A stretch of 33,808 bases of DNA, from positions 1 through 33,808 of the forward strand of contig JAKAVY010000020.1 of NCBI GenBank assembly GCA_021827405.1. Reading direction: 5' to 3'. The notes under the pieces were generated by a model that saw only the letters and a program-made list of their open reading frames with translations, was not told the origin of the DNA and searched no databases. A program made the translations under genes and the position numbers. Shown one piece after another: positions 1 to 7,365 of this stretch. How positions within the stretch are numbered: position 1 is the stretch's first letter; every line of letters starts with the position of its first letter. The DNA comes from Thermoplasmata archaeon (lineage in GTDB: Archaea; Thermoplasmatota; Thermoplasmata; Lutacidiplasmatales; UBA184).

Positions 1-15
1 GCATGGGAGGCCCGC

Positions 16-201
16 TCACTCCGACACGGCGTCGACGCTCAAGGTGAAGCCGGTCCCGCAGTACGGGCACTTCGCGTAGCCGCTGTTCACGTTCTCCGGG
101 CCGATGCGGGCGCCGCAGCTCCGGCAACTCATCTCCTTCAGGGAGGCCCGGCTGATGGTCACCTCGGTCCTCTTCTTGACGAACTCTTCCGGGACCGGCA
201 T
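16..201 (-). CDS. Small zinc-ribbon protein
   Basis: A 61-residue protein starting at the ATG at 201. Residues 26-48 hold two CxxC knuckles (CRSC and CPYC) about 18 residues apart, the spacing of a one-zinc ribbon. The N-terminal 25 residues are charged and have no membrane segment, so it is probably cytosolic. Small zinc ribbons like this are common in archaea, usually of unknown function, as nucleic-acid or protein-binding modules. A TATA-like TTAAAC on the minus strand near 254-260 would give a leader of about 30 nt. The stop at 16-18 is followed after 11 nt by an ATG at 4-2 on the same strand, so a further co-transcribed gene may begin at the window edge, but that cannot be judged here. 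Zinc binding is well supported; the role is unknown. Confidence 0.75.
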   Translation of the reverse strand: MPVPEEFVKKRTEVTISRASLKEMSCRSCGARIGPENVNSGYAKCPYCGTGFTLSVDAVSE

Positions 202-851
202 CGTTGAAGACCCCGCCCGACCCGGGGCGGCAACGGCAATAGCGACTCCTCCCGTTTAAGGTTCACGGCCTGGGCCTCTCCCTACCGGGTCCGTCGCGTG
301 TTAGGGAAGTCCCCGTGCGCGGGCCCCGTCTCAAGACCTTACCATCCTCCCACGATCGAGAGCGTGGTGCCGGTCCTGGGGGGTTCCCGGTAAGGATGAG
401 AGCGCGCGACCGCGGAGGCCACGGACGCCACAGCGTTGTCCTCGCGCTCCCAGAACAGGCGGGCCCCCATGACGGCCCTCGAGTCTCCAGGGAGGCCTCG
501 GAAGGAGTGGACGAGATCGGCATCGGAGGACCCCAGCGGGGTCTGGTGGATCCGTCGGCCCGATGGGTCGATGGCGGTAGCGACCCTCGTGTCCTTGGGA
601 ATGTCGAGCTTGATCGAGCGGGTGTCTCCATGACGGCCCTACCAGGGAAAGACAAGGGGCGCTTGAGTGGCTTCTTCCTCCCCCTCGGGCGGAGGGGTCA
701 GAACTGAAGGGGTACGGGGGGACCCTTCCCCCTACCGTGGGGTCACGTCCTCTCACGACCTTGGGTCGGACCCCCACGCCGGGAGGGGATCCCTGCCCGG
801 GCCTCGTCCTCTCGGCCCGCCAGACCCCGAACTGCCGGTCTACCCCGGGCA
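202..851. other. 650-bp stretch with no convincing complete gene
   Basis: All canonical ORFs here are rich in Arg, Pro and Gly in the manner of GC-rich noncoding or shadow frames. Only the minus-strand frame at 339-638 (listed separately) has protein-like composition. A TATA-like element for the zinc-ribbon gene lies near 254-264. I see no tRNA-like T-loop, inverted repeat or T-rich terminator. The stretch could hold a decayed gene. Confidence 0.5.
339..638 (-). CDS. Protein-like frame without a start codon (frameshifted or decayed gene?)
   Basis: Reading down from 638 on the minus strand, a frame of 100 codons ends at a TAA at 341-339. The translation is balanced, with segments such as SIKLDIPKDTRVATAIDPSG and RAVMGARLFWEREDNAVASV, unlike the Arg/Pro-rich competing frames. 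The frame opens after a TAG at 641-639 and has no ATG, GTG or TTG near its beginning; the first ATG in frame is about 50 codons in. An ATG lies one base out of frame at 631-629, so one missing base just after it would restore a protein beginning with Met and then DTRSIKLD. The product is unrecognised. It may be a real small gene with an indel (biological or sequencing) or a pseudogene. Confidence 0.3.
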   Translation of the reverse strand, partial: GRHGDTRSIKLDIPKDTRVATAIDPSGRRIHQTPLGSSDADLVHSFRGLPGDSRAVMGARLFWEREDNAVASVASAVARSHPYREPPRTGTTLSIVGGW

Positions 852-2480
852 CTAGGTCACGAGCACGTAGGGGGCTGGCATGTTCGCGGAGGGGGAGCCC
901 GGAGCGCCAGGGATCTCCGTAGGATGGTTCGCCTGAAGGAACTGGGCGGACTGGGTGCCTGGGCTCGGACCCTGGGCGTCGTTGGTAAGGCTGCTGACCT
1001 GCAACGACTGGATGAGCACCGTGGAGAAGCTGAACGTGTTGAGATCGGAAGCGACCGGCGTTGCCACTCCCAGCGCGGCGTCAAACGCCCCCACGGCCTG
1101 GAGGACCTGCGCCGCGGAGCAGCTGTCAAAGGGGCAGACATCCTCCAGATCGATCATGGCGAGAGCGACCCCAAGACCGGCGTCGAACGTGCTCAGGGCG
1201 TTGGTGGCCCGAGTGAAGAGGGCGTCCGCGTTGCTGTAGCCGGAAGCCTGGTCGAGGCCACGGGCATAGTCGATATGGGACCCCACGGCGATGCTGTAGG
1301 GGCTTCCCGCATCGCTGACCTGCATGAAGTCCAGGAACGCGTTGGCGAAGCTCGGCTGGGCCGTCGCGGAACCGAGGGCAAACTGCCCGTCGGACGAGCT
1401 CAGGTCGTCCACGTACGCCGTCACCTCGAGAGGATAGTAATTGGAGTGAGCGACGCAGTCGGGGGAGGACCCGGTATAGTAGACCTCGTACGGGTGGGTG
1501 ATCTGGATGTAGAGCGTAGCTCCCGCCAGGAAGAGGATGCCCGCCTGGCCGGAGGAGTCGGCCGCGACCGCGATTTGGGGGACGGAGAAGGTGCCATTGG
1601 GGGAAGCATAGGTAGGCGTGGTACCGTCGGTGGTGAAGGATTGGTTCTCGGTCCATCCTCCCCCGGTGAAGTCCAGGTTCACCGTCTGGTCGACGCTCGC
1701 TTCCGCGAGACTGGAGTAGTCCGTGTTCGACGCGCCGCCCTGGTTAACGGTCATCGAGAGAGGGAATGCGCCGGAGACGGAGGTGCTGTTGACAAGGTTG
1801 ACCCCGTTGTACGGGGCCGGGCAGCCACCCGGGGGGAGGCAACCCCCGGGACCGTTGGGGAGGCAGGACGGGGCCGGCCCACTCAGCCCCAGGACGGCGG
1901 AGGGGCTCGAGAGATCGAAGGTCATCGTGGAACTGAATTGAGCGGGCGGCGAATAGGGGTTGTAGTCTGCCCAATTCAAGGCGACGTACTCCAAGGTCTG
2001 GTTCCCCATGATCATCGAGTACACCCCTTCCAGGAGCAACGAGACGGCCGACCCACGCGGGACCACGTTCGTCCACTCCTTAGCGATCTCCGCGAACACC
2101 GGGGGAAGTTGGACGGAGACCGCAGAGGTAGCGGTGTCTTCCGAGCCGTGGACCAGGAGGATGGAGGGGGAAGCTGCTCCCTGACTACCCGACAGATAGG
2201 AACCACTTCCCACCAGAGTCGGGTTCGGGCTGAACACGTAGAGCTCGGCGGGCACCCCTAAGGACGCGGCGGGCCCGGGCGCCGCTCCAAAGGTGGCAAA
2301 CTTCACCTGCAAGGACGGCCCGCCGGGGGCCTCGCCACGGGAAGTGACGTAGAGCCAGGTCCCCCCCAGGGCTGCGAGAACGAGCACCGTGGCGACCACC
2401 GCCGCCACGACCACATCACGATGGCTCTTCGGACCGGGGTCCGGCCCCGGCCCAGGGGGACGCAGACTGGACTGAGCCAC
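852..2480 (-). CDS. Membrane-anchored exported protein of unknown function
   Basis: A 542-residue protein. GTG at 2480 is the chosen start because a TATA-like element lies about 26 nt upstream (leaderless arrangement) and no better in-frame start precedes it. Residues 1-21 are Pro-rich with a basic SHRD just before a hydrophobic helix (about 22-46, VVVAAVVATVLVLAALGG), so an N-terminal signal anchor with the rest outside is likely. The ectodomain is rich in Ser, Thr, Gly and Ala with several N-x-S/T sequons (for example NQT, NST, NQS, NGT). Four Cys lie close together at about residues 205-220 (CLPNGPGGCLPPGGC and neighbours), with more near the C-terminus (DVCPFDSC), suggesting disulfides. 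No catalytic motif is recognisable. It lies downstream of the first Kelch-permease operon on the same strand but has its own promoter. Confidence 0.8.
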   Translation of the reverse strand: MAQSSLRPPGPGPDPGPKSHRDVVVAAVVATVLVLAALGGTWLYVTSRGEAPGGPSLQVKFATFGAAPGPAASLGVPAELYVFSPNPTLVGSGSYLSGSQGAASPSILLVHGSEDTATSAVSVQLPPVFAEIAKEWTNVVPRGSAVSLLLEGVYSMIMGNQTLEYVALNWADYNPYSPPAQFSSTMTFDLSSPSAVLGLSGPAPSCLPNGPGGCLPPGGCPAPYNGVNLVNSTSVSGAFPLSMTVNQGGASNTDYSSLAEASVDQTVNLDFTGGGWTENQSFTTDGTTPTYASPNGTFSVPQIAVAADSSGQAGILFLAGATLYIQITHPYEVYYTGSSPDCVAHSNYYPLEVTAYVDDLSSSDGQFALGSATAQPSFANAFLDFMQVSDAGSPYSIAVGSHIDYARGLDQASGYSNADALFTRATNALSTFDAGLGVALAMIDLEDVCPFDSCSAAQVLQAVGAFDAALGVATPVASDLNTFSFSTVLIQSLQVSSLTNDAQGPSPGTQSAQFLQANHPTEIPGAPGSPSANMPAPYVLVT

Positions 2481-2773
2481 GCTCCCGTGTACATTCCGCC
2501 TCCATATAGCATTTACACAAATATGTATGTAAAAATACTCGGTGAAAGCCCAGCATAACTTGCCTGTTTTGTGATGTATGACTGTCTAGCTTTCGTATCT
2601 ATACCCGCGGGGACTATCTCTTCCGGGCATGCCAGGCTGGGCCTGTCTTTCGGGCAGCTTGGGGGTACCGAGACCTGCCTTCTGCTTCGTGGGAAGGTCG
2701 ACTGCGCAAAGGGTGCCCCTGGGGTTGACCCGGCGGAGCGACCCTGGCCCGGACCCGGGCGGGGAGACGACCT
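2481..2773. other. Intergenic region with an AT-rich patch
   Basis: This lies between the exported-protein gene and the end of the upstream dppC-like gene, both on the minus strand. Positions 2500-2610 are unusually AT-rich. Besides the TATA-like box there is a minus-strand T5 tract (about 2531-2537), which could be a U-rich terminator for the permease operon or part of the promoter. Positions 2620-2773 are GC-rich with no persuasive ORF; small frames there look like noise. Confidence 0.4.
2500..2512 (-). promoter_or_regulatory. TATA-like promoter of the 852-2480 gene
   Basis: On the minus strand GCTATATGG lies at 2510-2502, centred about 26 nt upstream of the GTG start at 2480. This is the position expected for a leaderless archaeal transcript. 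It lies in an AT-rich patch (about 2500-2560) that stands out from the GC-rich surroundings. Confidence 0.55.
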
Positions 2774-3835
2774 TCAGTCCCTGCGGTCCGCGAGTTGGGC
2801 GAGCCCGTCGCAGAGCAGGGTCACCCCCAGCCCGAAGGCGAGGATCCAGATCGCCGGGAACGTGTAGGCCCACCACGGGTCGAGCCCGCTGGCGCTGGGG
2901 AGCCAGGAGGCCGCCCCGTTCGCCATCACCCACGTCCATTCCGGGAACTGGGGGCTTGGGAGGACGCTCAGCGTGGCGGGGAGGACCTGGCAAGGGTAGA
3001 TCGCGTTCGCGGCGAAGTACTCCACCACGGCGTACTGAAGCCCGCCCAGGAGGACGAAGATGGTCGCCACGGTGGTCGGGATCTGGGAGAAGACGGGGAA
3101 GAGGCTGTTCGGAAGGATGTGACGGAAGAGGACCCGTCGCTTCGTGGCCCCGGAGGCCCGGGCCGCCTCCACGAAGGGGCGGGTGGCGACGGAACGGGCC
3201 CGGGCCTGGACCCCCCGGGCATAGGGGGCCCAGAGGACCAGGTTCAGGATGAGGGCGAAGGTCCAGAACCGGTCGGGGGGGGAGACCAGAGGGAGGAAGA
3301 AGGTCAGCGCCACCAGCGTGAGGACGAACTCCGGCACGGACAGGAAGACATCCGTGAGCCCGGCGAGGAGGTCGTCGAGCCAGCCCCCGAGACCCCCGGC
3401 GATCGTCCCCACCACGCTTCCGACCAGCGCCGCGGGGACCACGATCAGGGCGACCAGGGCCAGGTCCCAGCGGGTGCCCATGACCAGCCCCTGGAGGACG
3501 TCAAACCCCGCGATACCGGTCTCCCCCAGGGGGTGGCTCCCCCAATGGAAGGGAAAGAGGCGAAGGGTAGGCCCGGGGGGCACGACACAGTCCCGGGTGG
3601 TCTGGAGATGGGCGGGGAGGAACGCCGGGTTCCCCGGATACCATACCGACGAGAGGAGGGCGATCCCGACGAAGGCGGCGAGGATCGCGAGGCCGGCGAG
3701 GAGGGGAGGGGAGCTGAACAGCTGTCGGAGGTCGCGGGCCCATCGACGGGAAGCGTCGGGGGGAAGCGGAGCCTCCGCCGGCTCCGGAGCCCGGTCGCTC
3801 TGCCCCCCCGGGGAGGGGTCGGGCCCCGAGCTCAT
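2774..3835 (-). CDS. ABC transporter permease, DppC/OppC type (copy 1)
   Basis: A 353-residue inner permease of a peptide/nickel-type ABC importer. I chose the ATG at 3835 because it overlaps the stop of the upstream fusion permease as ATGA, the same junction as in the second operon; an upstream in-frame start at 3853 would overlap more. A hydrophilic Pro-rich N-terminus is followed by TM1 (PPLLAGLAILAAFVGIALL), a large first extracellular loop, the family HPLG motif with FDVLQGL in place of GRDVLSRL, four further TM helices, and the EAA loop ([12 protein letters not shown], then HILPNS) that docks on the ATPase. The last extracellular loop carries EWTWVMANG, the family's PEWG region. One Cys in the first loop (RDCVVPPG) and one in the last (YPCQVLP) have counterparts in copy 2. 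No ATPase gene is nearby. Confidence 0.9.
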   Translation of the reverse strand: MSSGPDPSPGGQSDRAPEPAEAPLPPDASRRWARDLRQLFSSPPLLAGLAILAAFVGIALLSSVWYPGNPAFLPAHLQTTRDCVVPPGPTLRLFPFHWGSHPLGETGIAGFDVLQGLVMGTRWDLALVALIVVPAALVGSVVGTIAGGLGGWLDDLLAGLTDVFLSVPEFVLTLVALTFFLPLVSPPDRFWTFALILNLVLWAPYARGVQARARSVATRPFVEAARASGATKRRVLFRHILPNSLFPVFSQIPTTVATIFVLLGGLQYAVVEYFAANAIYPCQVLPATLSVLPSPQFPEWTWVMANGAASWLPSASGLDPWWAYTFPAIWILAFGLGVTLLCDGLAQLADRRD

Positions 3836-6630
3836 TGGGACCTCCGACCCCAACCGAGGCGGGGATCCAGGTACCGGCTCAACGCGTCCGCCAGGAGATT
3901 GACCGTAAGGATGACTGCGAGGACGAGGAAGGCGAGGACCGCCAACAAGGGGGGGCCGGTGAGCGAAGGGTTAGACGGGCTAGCGGAGACCACCTCGTAG
4001 ATGAGGAACTGTCCCATCCCGGTGTCCTGGAAGAACCACTCCCCGAGGGACTGGATGAGGAGGAAGAGGGCGAAGGTGTTCCCGAAGGTGTAAACGTAGA
4101 CAGGAAGGACCTGGCGCGAAGTGTGGCGCCAGAGCAAGGTCCGGTCACTGAGGCCCCGCGATCGGGCGGAGCTCGTGGTGACCGGGTCGACGGTCCCCGC
4201 CGTGGCCAGCCGAGCGTATCGCAGGTAGAGGGAGGCATAGATGAGCCCGATGACGGCGGACTGTACCCCGATCTTCAGCCAGAGGAGCGCCTCCACGTTC
4301 CACGCCTGGTGAAGGGCCGCGTCCATCAGAGGGAAGCCGGTCGGGGAGGTCTGCCCGAAGTACCCGACCCAGGAGGGATAACCCCCGTAGTGCTGGGAGA
4401 ACCAGACCCCCGAGGGAAGACTGCCGAAGAGCGGGTCTCCGAAGGCATGGAGGAAGGGACCGTAGAGGAAGTCTGTGACATAGAGCGCGAGCACGACCAG
4501 AGGAAAAAACGCACCGAAGGCCGCCAGGAGCCGGGTCGTGTTGTCCACCCCCCGCCCCCGGCGCCAGCCGGAGAGGAGGCCCAGGGGGTAGGAGACCAGC
4601 GAGGTGAAGAGCAGCGAGAACGCCGCGAGCTCAATCGAGTAGGGGAGATAGTAGGAGATCACCGTGGTCACCGGGACCTCGGCGTTCGCGGAGAGGAAGA
4701 CTTGGCCCCACTGCCCGGTGAAGAGTTGGGTGGTGAAGCCCGACAATCCTTGGAGGAAGCCCCACCCCGTGACCTGGCCCACAGTGGAAGGAGACTGGGC
4801 CAGCACCACCGTGAAGGTGTAGAGAAGGGTGACTCCCAGCAACAGCTGAGGGACGATCATCAGGAGGCGACGGGCCAACCAGGTACCGAAGAGCCAAGGG
4901 TTCGCCCCCTCCCTCTTGCGCGCCGCAGGTAGCCAGATCCGACGCAGCTCCCCTCCGAGCTCCCGCCACTCCCCCGTTCGCGCCCAGGCTCCCACCGCGG
5001 CGGCCGTCCGCTCCCCCCGCGTCGGCGCATGCCCTACCCCGGCCCGGATCCGCCGCCGTTCCCGCAACTCCCGCGTCCCCCCCCGCACCCCCCAGACCCC
5101 CAGCAGCCCTACCACCGCCAAGAGCCCCCAGACCACCGGCCCCCCCAGCACGCTCAACGGGTCGAACGGGACCCCGTGGACCGTCACCTCCACGCTCGCC
5201 ACCGCCGTCTCCCCCTGGGCGTCGGTCACCGTCACCCGGACCGTGTAGCTCCCGGTCGCGTCGTAGCTGTGCACCTCCGCGGCGCTCCCCGTGGCCTGGC
5301 TCCCGTCCCCGAAGTCCCACCCATACTGGTACGGAGGCTCTCCCCCGGACACCTCCGCGGTGAACGTCACCGAGAGGGGGACCAATCCTCCCCGGGTACT
5401 GCTCTCTAACCCCACGACCAGGGGATGGGTGTTCGGCGGGAGACCCCCGAAGGGCGTGAAGAGCGTCCACTGCTCGTCCTGCGTCCCCGAGCTCCCGTAG
5501 CCCCCGAAGAGAAGGAAGTAGTTCGGTCCCACCAGGAGGTCGGGGACCAGCAGGCCACCGGCCACGGGGCCGGGGGTGGCCCCGACCTCGGTGGGGGGGA
5601 CGTTGGCCACCGGCTGCCACGTCCCCCCTTTCAGGACCCAGGTGTCGTTGAGGAACCCCCCGGGCCCGACCCCTCCGAAGAGGAGGGGATACCCGCCCGC
5701 CGTCACCGCCGTCTCGGCCTCGGCGCGAGGGGAAGGGCTCCGGGCCGGGGCGAGAGGTGCCCAGGCGGAATCCTGGAAGGCCCAGGTGTCGTTGAGGTAG
5801 CCTCCCGGCCCGGTCCCCCCGAAGAGCACGAGCTCGCCTGGGGGCGATCCGCTGACGAAGAGCGCTCCGGAGCGGGGGGAGGGGGCACGCGGGAGGTCGA
5901 GCGGGGTCCAGAGGCCGTCCGCGAAGGCCCACGTGTCGTTGAGCGCTCCGTGGGGCCCGGTCCCCCCGAAGAGGAGGGTCTGGTTGGTGGCCGGGTCGAA
6001 GGCGAAGGCGGCCCCCGCCCGGGGGGAAGGGGAGACGGGGGGGTGGAGCTGCGTCCAGCCGGAGGCGAGGGTGTACGTCCAGGTGTCGTTGAGGAACCCC
6101 TCAGTGCCTTCACCGCCGAAGAGGACGGCGGCATTGAGCGCCGGGTCCCAGGCGAAGGAGGCGTGGGCGCGGGGGGAGGGGCTGTGGGCGGGGGAGAGGT
6201 CCTCCCAACTGGAGGAGCCCTCATAGTAGAGGTAGCCGAGGGTCTCGTTGCAGTAGGAGGCGTTGCAGTCGCCGGAGCCGCCGAAGAGGAGGGGGAAGGG
6301 GGGAGCGGCGTCCGGGTAGAGGAGGGCGCTGGCGTTGGCGATGGGGGGGGCATTGGTGCCGATGGAGAACCAGGTGGCCGAGAGGTTGGAGGAGGCGGAG
6401 AGAGGCCGGGTGGCCCCTCCTCCGAGACCGGAGATCATCGGAGCGAGGGGGAGCGAGGCGGCCGCGGGAAGGGACGGGGAAGGCGGGGTCGAGAGGGGGG
6501 CCAGGGCGAGACCGAGGAGGAGCCCCGCCAGGAGGAGCAGGAGGGCTCCCCGTCCCCGGTCACGGCGGGACCGGGGCGAGGGGCGCTGGCGGAGGGCGGA
6601 GGGGGGGAAGGGGAGGAGGAGCCCACGCAT
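3832..6630 (-). CDS. Kelch-PKD-transmembrane-DppB permease fusion (copy 1)
   Basis: A 932-residue protein from the ATG at 6630; an in-frame TTG at 6675 preceded by GGAGGGG is an alternative, and any longer start would lie inside the TATA box. After a basic N-terminus comes a signal anchor (about 28-47). Residues 110-395 hold six Kelch-like repeats, each with an FGG turn (FGGSGD, FGGEGT, FGGTGP twice, FGGVGP, FGGYGS), four with LNDTW. Residues 405-485 are a PKD domain (YGWDFGDGS). Residues 497-516 form a second helix, followed by a basic cytosolic linker, and residues 585-932 are a DppB-type permease with six helices, the EAA-like segment ARSRGLSDRTLLWRHTSRQ and the terminal LDPRLGW. Topology predicts an extracellular propeller tethered to the pore. 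The usual DppB is only about 310-340 residues. The fusion reads through without a frame break, so it is not two genes. The role is inferred to be peptide or oligomer import. Confidence 0.9.
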   Translation of the reverse strand: MRGLLLPFPPSALRQRPSPRSRRDRGRGALLLLLAGLLLGLALAPLSTPPSPSLPAAASLPLAPMISGLGGGATRPLSASSNLSATWFSIGTNAPPIANASALLYPDAAPPFPLLFGGSGDCNASYCNETLGYLYYEGSSSWEDLSPAHSPSPRAHASFAWDPALNAAVLFGGEGTEGFLNDTWTYTLASGWTQLHPPVSPSPRAGAAFAFDPATNQTLLFGGTGPHGALNDTWAFADGLWTPLDLPRAPSPRSGALFVSGSPPGELVLFGGTGPGGYLNDTWAFQDSAWAPLAPARSPSPRAEAETAVTAGGYPLLFGGVGPGGFLNDTWVLKGGTWQPVANVPPTEVGATPGPVAGGLLVPDLLVGPNYFLLFGGYGSSGTQDEQWTLFTPFGGLPPNTHPLVVGLESSTRGGLVPLSVTFTAEVSGGEPPYQYGWDFGDGSQATGSAAEVHSYDATGSYTVRVTVTDAQGETAVASVEVTVHGVPFDPLSVLGGPVVWGLLAVVGLLGVWGVRGGTRELRERRRIRAGVGHAPTRGERTAAAVGAWARTGEWRELGGELRRIWLPAARKREGANPWLFGTWLARRLLMIVPQLLLGVTLLYTFTVVLAQSPSTVGQVTGWGFLQGLSGFTTQLFTGQWGQVFLSANAEVPVTTVISYYLPYSIELAAFSLLFTSLVSYPLGLLSGWRRGRGVDNTTRLLAAFGAFFPLVVLALYVTDFLYGPFLHAFGDPLFGSLPSGVWFSQHYGGYPSWVGYFGQTSPTGFPLMDAALHQAWNVEALLWLKIGVQSAVIGLIYASLYLRYARLATAGTVDPVTTSSARSRGLSDRTLLWRHTSRQVLPVYVYTFGNTFALFLLIQSLGEWFFQDTGMGQFLIYEVVSASPSNPSLTGPPLLAVLAFLVLAVILTVNLLADALSRYLDPRLGWGRRSQ

Positions 6631-6805
6631 GGAGAGGGCCGTCGGGGTTGCGGGGAAGGGGGGCGGGGGCTTCAAGGGTCCCCTCCGGGCGATCCGGGGG
6701 AAAGAGGTCCGACGCAGCGCACCCGGGAAGTGGGACGGTCGGCGGCGGCGCCCGCTACGAGCCGGATGAGTCCGTCGCGGGGGAGAGAAAGCACACGCCT
6801 GAGAA
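6631..6805 (-). other. Long putative 5' leader of the Kelch-permease operon
   Basis: The only AT-rich promoter-like element upstream of the fusion gene is at 6806-6826. Transcription on the minus strand from about 6790 would give a leader of about 115-160 nt, depending on whether TTG 6675 or ATG 6630 is used. That is unusual beside the apparently leaderless neighbours. The in-frame translation of this stretch is Arg/Pro-rich and not protein-like. No riboswitch is recognised. Confidence 0.3.
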
Positions 6806-6826
6806 ACGATAATATATATATCATAG
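6806..6826. promoter_or_regulatory. AT-rich, near-palindromic promoter between divergent genes
   Basis: GATAATATATATATCAT at about 6808-6824 is a nearly symmetric TATA element. On the plus strand it sits 15-25 nt before the ATG at 6835, giving a leaderless transcript. On the minus strand it is the only plausible TATA box for the Kelch-permease operon, with a start near 6790. The symmetry makes bidirectional use plausible. Confidence 0.6.
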
Positions 6827-6834
6827 CCTATAGC

Positions 6835-7248
6835 ATGCGCCAAGACAGCATTGGCCGTGTATCGCTTGTCGTTGTGTTGGTCGCCATAGTGACAGCACTT
6901 TTTGCGCTATCGATGGTGCTGGTACCCTCCGGAGCTTCGGTGGAGATCCGGCCGGCATACACCCCGAACACCTCTGTGGACTTTACCTGTTACCACAGTG
7001 AGATAACGCTGAATGGGGCCGTGGCTTGCCACGACCAGATCATAACGGATGACGCATGCAGCAGCCCACAACCTCCCGCTACTTGCTCGTACACCATGAA
7101 GGACGTCCCGGATTCTGGCTACGCTTTCTCAAGCTGGAGCGCGAGCGGTGAGGTCTCTATCACGGGAACGGGTTCCTCGGTCACCCTCCAAGTTCACGTC
7201 CCCGGGACCGGCAAGTACCAAGGTGACGTGACCGCCACCGTGAGCTGA
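6835..7248 (+). CDS. Small exported protein with an InlB-like segment
   Basis: A 137-residue protein. The ATG at 6835 lies just downstream of the TATA box, so longer upstream frames are ruled out. Residues 1-8 carry Arg8, then a hydrophobic helix (about 9-30, VSLVVVLVAIVTALFALSMV) acts as signal peptide or anchor. The exported part has four Cys (CYHS, ACHD, DACSS, TCSYT), enough for two disulfides, and a segment SGYAFSSWSASGEVSITG resembling the Y/F-x-F-x-x-W core of divergent InlB-type repeats seen in the large surface protein at 20316-23654. It is visibly less GC-rich than its neighbours. It is divergent from the Kelch-permease operon and may share its promoter. Function unknown. Confidence 0.75.
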   Translation: MRQDSIGRVSLVVVLVAIVTALFALSMVLVPSGASVEIRPAYTPNTSVDFTCYHSEITLNGAVACHDQIITDDACSSPQPPATCSYTMKDVPDSGYAFSSWSASGEVSITGTGSSVTLQVHVPGTGKYQGDVTATVS

Positions 7249-7365
7249 GGGTCCCGGGGGCAGACCTCCCCGAGGGGGAAGTGGACGGGCCGGGCCCCGT
7301 CCTCTCCCGCAGCGCCCTCCGTGGCGGGCCCCTCCCGTCGCCCAAGGCGCGGCGCCGGGCGCGGG

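Noticed and set aside
5425-6834. Long upstream part of the plus-strand frame that ends at 7248
   Set aside because: Gly/Glu/Arg-rich shadow of the Kelch repeats; only the part from ATG 6835, after the TATA box, is protein-like.
6631-6843. N-terminal extension of Kelch-permease copy 1 up to 6843
   Set aside because: It would start upstream of, and read through, the TATA element, and it is Arg/Pro-rich up to the real signal anchor.
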